This document shows positions 12,973 through 12,977 of a stretch of DNA of 12,977 nt, piece after piece. The notes below the pieces were generated by a model. It did no database searches. It saw only the letters and a program-made list of their open reading frames with translations, and was not told where the DNA came from. The DNA lies in assembly GCA_031267995.1 (NCBI GenBank), contig JAIRXZ010000081.1, positions 1 through 12,977 of the forward strand. The letters are read 5' to 3'. Each line of letters opens with the position of its first letter. Position 1 is the stretch's first letter. Position numbers and translations under genes: made by a program. Source of the DNA: Odoribacteraceae bacterium (GTDB lineage: Bacteria > Bacteroidota > Bacteroidia > Bacteroidales > Marinifilaceae).

Positions 12973-12977
12973 TTTTA

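Overview
The window looks like chromosomal DNA of a GC-rich member of the Bacteroidota, probably of order Bacteroidales. This rests on gene content and gene style, not on a marker gene. Start sites lack Shine-Dalgarno motifs and are preceded by A-rich leaders. One promoter fits the Bacteroidota TTG / TAnnTTTG pattern. A MetX-homoserine dehydrogenase pair, an OprP-type porin, a Gram-positive-like PstS lipoprotein and an IS200-like RAYT transposase are also present.

Left part (1-8677): after the 3' end of an unidentified plus-strand gene and a hairpin terminator shared by converging genes, a minus-strand run of nine tightly packed genes reads right to left: OprP/O-type porin, pstS, pstC, a heptad-repeat ORF, pstA, pstB, cysD, cysN, cysH. 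Gaps are 9 to 27 nt, or the genes overlap as ATGA. It combines an anion porin, a Pst-type ABC importer, ATP sulfurylase (CysDN) and an iron-sulfur type APS reductase (CysH). That is uptake and reduction of an oxyanion to sulfite without APS kinase. No phoU is present, and the PstS pocket and PstB signature motif deviate from the textbook forms, so sulfate rather than phosphate is a serious candidate substrate. The most unusual element is the 239-residue ORF wedged between pstC and pstA: 23 uninterrupted seven-residue repeats in two sequence classes, encoded by a 21-bp tandem array that is also open on the other strand.

Middle (8678-9178): a 501-bp divergent intergenic region. It holds a pair of 16-bp direct repeats upstream of the porin operon, a plausible plus-strand promoter, and a leader of about 200 nt with several hairpins ahead of metX.

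Right part (9179-12977): metX and hom overlap by 8 nt and form a methionine/threonine branch operon. A GTG-initiated small outer-membrane beta-barrel protein follows. The end of the window is accessory DNA: a RAYT (REP-associated tyrosine transposase) with REP-like palindromes upstream of it, inside its coding sequence and, as a 26-bp inverted pair, downstream, plus short degenerate tandem repeats and further hairpins.
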